DNA of 7,165 nt from Bacteroidota bacterium (GTDB lineage: Bacteria; Bacteroidota; Bacteroidia; Bacteroidales; UBA12481): NCBI GenBank assembly GCA_030592205.1, contig JAUVKA010000207.1:1-7165 (forward strand), in the 5' to 3' direction. Numbering within the stretch: position 1 is the first letter of the stretch; each line of letters starts with the position of its first letter. The notes beneath the pieces were generated by a model that saw nothing but the letters and a program-made list of their open reading frames with translations, had not been told where the DNA came from and made no database searches. A program made the position numbers and the translations under genes. Shown piece after piece: positions 5,751 through 7,165 of the stretch.

Positions 5751-7165
5751 ATGGAAATTACCAGAGTCTTTGAAGTGCTGGATTATCAGCTCAAAAATTA
5801 CCCCCGTAAGGATGCCCTGGGAGGAAAAGTGGATAACCAATGGGTTACATACTCAACAGAAGAATACATCCGCCTGTCAAACCTTATGAGCTATGGTCTG
5901 CTTGCCATGGGATTCAAAAAAGGAGATAAAATTATCACTTCCTCAAACAACAGACCGGAATGGAATTTTCTTGATGTGGGAATGATGCAAATTGGTGTAA
6001 TACATGTTCCAATTTACTCAACACTAAACGAAGAAGAGACCAAGTACATTATGCAACATTCCGACTCCCGAATGGCTGTGGTTTCTGATGCAAAGCTTTT
6101 CGAGAAATTCAGCTCTGTACTACCTGAGACACCGAATATTGAACAGGTATACACCTTCAATAATGTGGAGGGTGCATCCAATTGGAAAGAAATAGCAGAG
6201 TTGGGAGAGAAAAATGAAAAGAAATTCAAGAATGAACTTGGTAAAATCAAGGATAGTATTAAACCAGAAGATTTATTCACAATTGTATATACATCAGGAA
6301 CTACCGGGGTTTCAAAAGGCGTAATGCTTTCACATAATAATGTTTCCTCTAATCTGGTGGCTGCAGTTCATTTACTTTCACTGGATCACACCGAAAAAGT
6401 ACTGAGTTTCTTGCCATTATGTCACATTTTCGAAAGAACTGTACACTATGCATATCAACTTGTTGGGTATGGGCTGTACTATGCTGAAAGCCTTGGAACT
6501 ATAGGGAAGGACCTAAAAGACCTGAAGGTCGGCGGATTTATTGTAGTCCCAAGAATCCTTGAGGTGATGTACGACAAAATTATTGCCAAAGGGAAGGCAC
6601 TAAAAGGGATCAAAAAGCAAATTTTCTTCTGGGCAGTAAACCTGGGCAAGCGCTATGAACATGATAGGGCAAATGGATGGTGGTACGAATCTCAGCTTAA
6701 ACTGGCTAGCAAACTGGTATTTTCGAAGTGGAGAGAAGGTCTTGGAGGAAATATAAAAATGGCTATCACTGGAAGCGCAGCCATTCAAACTAAACTGGCC
6801 AGAGTATTTACAGCAGCAGGAATCCCAATCCAGGAAGGTTATGGCTTAACCGAAACCTCACCGGTTATTTCCGCAAATGAAAGGGATTATCCCGACAACA
6901 GGTTCGGCACCGTCGGCAAAGTAATCGGCGGAGTAGAAGTAAAAATTGCTGATGATGGAGAAATTCTGGCAAAGGGACCCAATATCATGATGGGATATTA
7001 TAAAGATGATGCACAAACCAAAGAAGTTATTGACTCAGATGGCTGGTTCCATACTGGTGACATTGGAACCTTTGTAGACGGGGAATTCTTGAAGATCACA
7101 GACCGTAAAAAAGAAATGTTCAAAAATTCCGGTGGAAAATATGTTGCCCCACAAATGATCGAAAA
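5751..7165 (+). CDS. AMP-forming long-chain acyl-CoA synthetase (acs2), 3' end outside the window
   Basis: Open to the right edge with no stop: 471 complete codons plus two bases. ANL-superfamily fatty acid-CoA ligase of the same FAA1/FadD15-like branch as the gene at 1858. Visible motifs: YTSGTTGVSKG (180-190), FLPLCHIFER (220-229), TGSAAI (340-345), GYGLTETSP (363-371), GWFHTGDIG (431-439), and the hinge DRKKEMFKNSGGKYVAP (451-467). The missing roughly 120-130 residues should contain the A10 catalytic lysine. The ATG at 5751 fits the paralogue's N-terminus; the leader is A-rich (CCCTAATAAA) without Shine-Dalgarno. It lies 29 bp after the reductase, so co-transcription is likely. Hand alignment of residues 220-277 with 218-275 of acs1 gives 27 of 58 identical, so this is an old paralogue and not a recent copy. 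It looks more canonical than acs1 (GDIG where acs1 has GDTG). Confidence 0.94.
   Translation, partial: MEITRVFEVLDYQLKNYPRKDALGGKVDNQWVTYSTEEYIRLSNLMSYGLLAMGFKKGDKIITSSNNRPEWNFLDVGMMQIGVIHVPIYSTLNEEETKYIMQHSDSRMAVVSDAKLFEKFSSVLPETPNIEQVYTFNNVEGASNWKEIAELGEKNEKKFKNELGKIKDSIKPEDLFTIVYTSGTTGVSKGVMLSHNNVSSNLVAAVHLLSLDHTEKVLSFLPLCHIFERTVHYAYQLVGYGLYYAESLGTIGKDLKDLKVGGFIVVPRILEVMYDKIIAKGKALKGIKKQIFFWAVNLGKRYEHDRANGWWYESQLKLASKLVFSKWREGLGGNIKMAITGSAAIQTKLARVFTAAGIPIQEGYGLTETSPVISANERDYPDNRFGTVGKVIGGVEVKIADDGEILAKGPNIMMGYYKDDAQTKEVIDSDGWFHTGDIGTFVDGEFLKITDRKKEMFKNSGGKYVAPQMIE

Overview
This window looks like ordinary chromosome from a Bacteroidota-type bacterium. That assignment is inference. It rests on moderately low G+C, A/T-rich leaders without Shine-Dalgarno motifs before three of the four visible start codons, elements resembling the TAnnTTTG -7 box of that phylum, and the general look of the proteins. 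Nothing here indicates phage, transposon, CRISPR or plasmid origin.

Layout from left to right. Positions 1-1857 hold the C-terminal two thirds of alanyl-tRNA synthetase (alaS, plus strand, cut by the window edge). A 609-codon AMP-forming acyl-CoA synthetase (acs1, 1858-3687, plus) follows with no intergenic base, starting at a TTG placed directly after the alaS stop. Facing it on the minus strand is a lipid/diacylglycerol kinase-like gene (3667-4608), whose 3' end overlaps that of acs1 by 21 bp. A 123-bp divergent intergenic region (4609-4731) separates it from a YghZ-type aldo/keto reductase (4732-5721, plus). After 29 bp comes a second acyl-CoA synthetase (acs2, 5751 to the right edge, plus, lacking roughly its last 120-130 residues). 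No stretch longer than 123 bp lacks a gene.

Functional reading. alaS is housekeeping translation and is probably linked to acs1 only by co-transcription. The two acyl-CoA synthetases are clear paralogues that activate fatty acids to acyl-CoA. The kinase between them belongs to a family that phosphorylates diacylglycerol or related lipids, so lipid activation and recycling is a plausible shared theme. The reductase probably disposes of reactive aldehydes or methylglyoxal-like compounds using NADPH. I see no new multi-gene system.

The points most worth checking are local. They are a strongly basic C-terminal tail on acs1 that starts at an A7 run and would vanish if one A were missing, an unusual HGKIHGK segment made by a 12-bp tandem repeat where the kinase family normally has its N-terminal NPxSG loop, and the paralogous synthetase pair itself.
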